DNA from: an uncultured Lachnospiraceae bacterium
Lineage (GTDB): Bacteria > Bacillota > Clostridia > Lachnospirales > Lachnospiraceae
DNA length: 7,030 nucleotides
Assembly (NCBI GenBank): GCA_910586645.1
Contig: CAJUIS010000047.1
Span: 1 to 7,030, forward strand
Direction: 5' to 3'
The notes below the pieces were generated by a model. The model saw only the letters and a program-made list of their open reading frames with translations, was not told the origin of the DNA and did not search any database. Below are positions 5,791-7,030 of this stretch, piece by piece. Made by a program: the position numbers and the translations under genes. The first letter of the stretch is position 1; every line of letters starts with the position of its first letter.

Positions 5791-6273
5791 TCATAAGTCC
5801 AATTTCATATATATGGATGTATTCATAGGACTGTTGTTATAAGAATCTATTGTGTAAAATCCAAATTTTTTATACATATGGATTGCCTTTTCTAAAAAAG
5901 GGAGAGTGTCTAACAACATATAAGAATAGCCAATTTCTTTTGCGTCAGTTATGATTTTTTGCACCAGTAATTTACCAATATTTTTTTCTCTGAATTTTGG
6001 CCTTACATAAAGACGTTTCATTTCACAATTCCTTTCATCTATATTTCTCAGTCCGATGCAGCCTGCGGCTTCTTCATTACAGTAAGCCAAATACAACCTT
6101 CCGGAAGGCATGCCATATTTTTCTTCTAAATGATTTATTTCTTCGTCATAATCCTGAAGATCAAGATAATTTTGAAACGAATTGTCATTAGCGATTAGCA
6201 TATTTGTGTATTCTGAAAATAGAGCGTTTATTTCCTGTGTGTGCATATAGGCTAAAACAATTTCGACATTCAT
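5791..6273 (-). CDS. GNAT family N-acetyltransferase
   Basis: A 160-residue single-domain acetyltransferase, typical for the family. The start ATG (6273-6271) is preceded by AGGAGGAG (minus strand 6286-6279) with good spacing. Motif A is visible as E-M-K-R-L-Y-V-R-P-K-F (84-94) followed by R95-E-K-N98-I-G100-K, the acetyl-CoA pyrophosphate loop; Asn98 replaces the more usual Gly in the R-x-x-G-x-G/A signature. The late M-Y-K-K-F-G-F-Y segment is the usual beta6-alpha4 region. The substrate cannot be read from sequence; relatives acetylate small amines, amino acids or protein termini in the cytoplasm. It is a lone gene convergent with the SpoIID-like gene. A TATAAA on the minus strand (6317-6312) may be its -10, but I find no matching -35, and that spot lies at the edge of the foreign patch, so its native promoter may have been replaced or displaced. 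Confidence 0.88.
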   Translation of the reverse strand: MNVEIVLAYMHTQEINALFSEYTNMLIANDNSFQNYLDLQDYDEEINHLEEKYGMPSGRLYLAYCNEEAAGCIGLRNIDERNCEMKRLYVRPKFREKNIGKLLVQKIITDAKEIGYSYMLLDTLPFLEKAIHMYKKFGFYTIDSYNNSPMNTSIYMKLDL

Positions 6274-6318
6274 TGCAGCTCCTCCTGAAATTAAAAATAT
6301 TTTTTATTGATTTTATAG

Positions 6319-6378
6319 GCGGAAAATCGTCTTATAACTTCTTACAAGCCCGTTTTTGGAGCAAGGGCGGCAAAATAG
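6319..6378 (+). pseudogene. C-terminal tail of an unidentified gene
   Basis: A 19-codon stretch, reading AENRLITSYKPVFGARAAK then TAG, follows directly after an in-frame stop (6316-6318) in the AT-rich region upstream of the GNAT gene. It looks like the end of a coding sequence that has lost its body, because the next gene fragment follows at ordinary operon spacing with its own ribosome binding site. Base composition changes sharply from AT-rich to balanced here. I do not recognise the protein. The evidence is the reading-frame layout and composition only. Confidence 0.3.
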
Positions 6379-6413
6379 CGTTAAGAACTCAGGCGCATAA
6401 AAAGGAAGACGAC

Positions 6414-6550
6414 ATGAAAAACGGGCTTTTAGACAAGGATATTATACTTCCGTCCGGCGAAATCGGCAAGGATAAGATAAACCTTGTAGCCGGGGCGATC
6501 ACGCAGCCATTTGCGGAAATGGTATGGATAACGACAGGCGGCGTTTCTTA
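6414..6550 (+). pseudogene. N-terminal fragment of an unidentified gene
   Basis: The ATG at 6414 is preceded by AAAAGGAAG with about seven bases of spacing, and the frame begins M-K-N-G-L-L-D-K-D, continuing through N-L-V-A-G-A-I-T-Q-P-F-A-E-M-V-W and ending near I-T-T-G-G-V-S-Y at the junction around 6550. Beyond that the same frame only runs antisense through the KTR fragment and the permease, where it is a shadow, up to 6857. The start looks genuine, but the body is gone, so a functional product is unlikely. No signal peptide or membrane segment is visible. I do not recognise the family. Confidence 0.4.
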
Positions 6551-6601
6551 CGTTCGAGTTTTATTGTTACAGACAGGGCAGAGTATCCATTTTGTTTGCA
6601 T
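6548..6601 (-). pseudogene. Truncated cysteine-rich KTR domain protein
   Basis: On the minus strand, ATG (6601-6599) begins MQTKWILCPVCNNKTRT and then a TAA stop (6550-6548). The W-I-L-C-P-V-C-x-N-K-T-R start is the hallmark of cysteine-rich KTR domain proteins, which are normally about 55-65 residues, contain a second C-P-K-C pair, and are often found beside resistance or transporter genes on Gram-positive conjugative elements. Here everything after K-T-R is missing, so the second zinc-type Cys pair is absent and the product cannot fold as the family does. An AGGGGGA Shine-Dalgarno site lies upstream and the start is 13 nt after the permease stop, so it was the next gene of that operon. Confidence 0.75.
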
Positions 6602-6614
6602 ACATTTCCCCCTG

Positions 6615-7030
6615 TCACTCAATCATAATTTCCTTGACAGAAATCTTCTTAATTTTTTCGGAATATACATACATCAGAATTTCGTAAATTGTGATAAAAC
6701 AAACAAGAGAAATAAGCATAACAGGAAAGTCGAATTTATATGCAGGCACACCGTCAATATTCTTCAATACAATATCTGTCATAAGCCTCAGCAACCCATA
6801 CTGATATACTGTTCCAATTACAAAACCAATATAGGACATAGGTCTATATCCTCCTAAAATTGCCCTGCAGCATTCTTTCTGCGAATAACCGAATACCCTC
6901 ATCATAGCAATCGTTTTTGTATTTCCGTTTATTACTGTAGTTATGGCAAGAAACAGAGTTGTAAACGCTAATACAAGCCCGATGACCAACATCATCACAC
7001 CCATCATTTCACTTGATAAATCTTTCATAC
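6615..7030 (-). CDS. FtsX-like ABC transporter permease, C-terminal part
   Basis: The visible 137-plus residues are the C-terminal FtsX domain of an ABC permease; the gene continues beyond the right edge, so the Met at 7028 is probably internal. Three membrane segments are visible: M-M-L-V-I-G-L-V-L-A-F onwards (about 11-33), S-Y-I-G-F-V-I-G onwards (about 65-85) and M-L-I-S-L-V-C-F-I-T-I onwards (about 103-122). Between the first two lies the conserved cytoplasmic N-T-K-T-I-A-M-M-R-V-F-G-Y-S segment, matching the 'xxEIAxLRxLGxS' coupling region of FtsX/MacB permeases, and the tail K-I-K-K-I-S-V-K-E-I matches the usual 'I-x-K-I-S-P-V-E-A' ending. Such permeases work with an ATPase in export of peptides or lipids, or in antimicrobial-peptide resistance; the partner is outside the window. 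The KTR gene start directly downstream suggests mobile-element cargo. Confidence 0.85.
   Translation of the reverse strand, partial: MKDLSSEMMGVMMLVIGLVLAFTTLFLAITTVINGNTKTIAMMRVFGYSQKECCRAILGGYRPMSYIGFVIGTVYQYGLLRLMTDIVLKNIDGVPAYKFDFPVMLISLVCFITIYEILMYVYSEKIKKISVKEIMIE

Noticed and set aside
6204..6857. Long plus-strand open frame across the GNAT start, the patch and the permease
   Set aside because: Its ends are antisense to well-supported minus-strand genes; only the 6414-6550 part, with its own SD and ATG, looks like real coding sequence.
1..7030. CRISPR array, riboswitch, rRNA, complete insertion sequence
   Set aside because: I saw no regularly spaced repeats, no transposase frame with terminal inverted repeats, no rRNA segment and no recognisable riboswitch core on either strand.

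Overview
The window looks like chromosome from a low-to-moderate GC, anaerobic, probably spore-forming Bacillota (Clostridia; Lachnospiraceae-like is my best guess from protein style, not a computed assignment). Supporting points are a butyryl-CoA-dehydrogenase-type protein fused to EtfA and rubredoxin sequence, an FprA-type flavodiiron protein, a clostridial SpoIID-like peptidoglycan protein, strong AGGAGG ribosome binding sites and canonical sigma-A promoters. Both ends carry sequence that looks like mobile-element cargo.

Layout. (1) 1-1407: about 95 bases of apparently unrelated coding sequence run directly into the middle of an acyl-CoA dehydrogenase / EtfA C-terminal domain / rubredoxin fusion gene, which therefore lacks roughly its first 200 residues. 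(2) 1426-2643: flavodiiron protein, 18 nt downstream and probably co-transcribed, closed by a GC-rich terminator. The fused rubredoxin and the flavodiiron protein form a plausible electron route from acyl-CoA/ETF flavin to O2 (or NO). (3) 2731-2939: a monocistronic tRNA-Gly(GCC) with its own consensus promoter and terminator. (4) 3093-3914: a microbial-type PARG/macrodomain protein (TIGR02452-like) with an altered glycine loop. (5) 3915-4338: an AT-rich gap with a bidirectional stem-loop, a near-perfect promoter on the minus strand, two AGGAGGTAC motifs downstream of it, and a divergent plus-strand promoter. It may encode a small RNA or peptide. (6) 4339-5607: a SpoIID-like protein with an N-terminal beta-sandwich region and a C-terminal peptidoglycan-binding domain, but no signal peptide. 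(7) 5608-5790: convergent intergenic region with two hairpins. (8) 5791-6273 (minus): GNAT acetyltransferase. (9) 6319-6550: a patch of unrelated gene ends, consisting of a C-terminal tail and then an N-terminal start with its own Shine-Dalgarno site, wedged against (10) 6548-7030 (minus): a truncated cysteine-rich KTR protein start and the C-terminal end of an FtsX-like ABC transporter permease.

The centre of the window reads as ordinary chromosome. The two flanks carry abrupt within-gene junctions (about 95, about 6318 and about 6550) that are either recombination scars of mobile elements or assembly chimeras. The sequence alone cannot decide between these.
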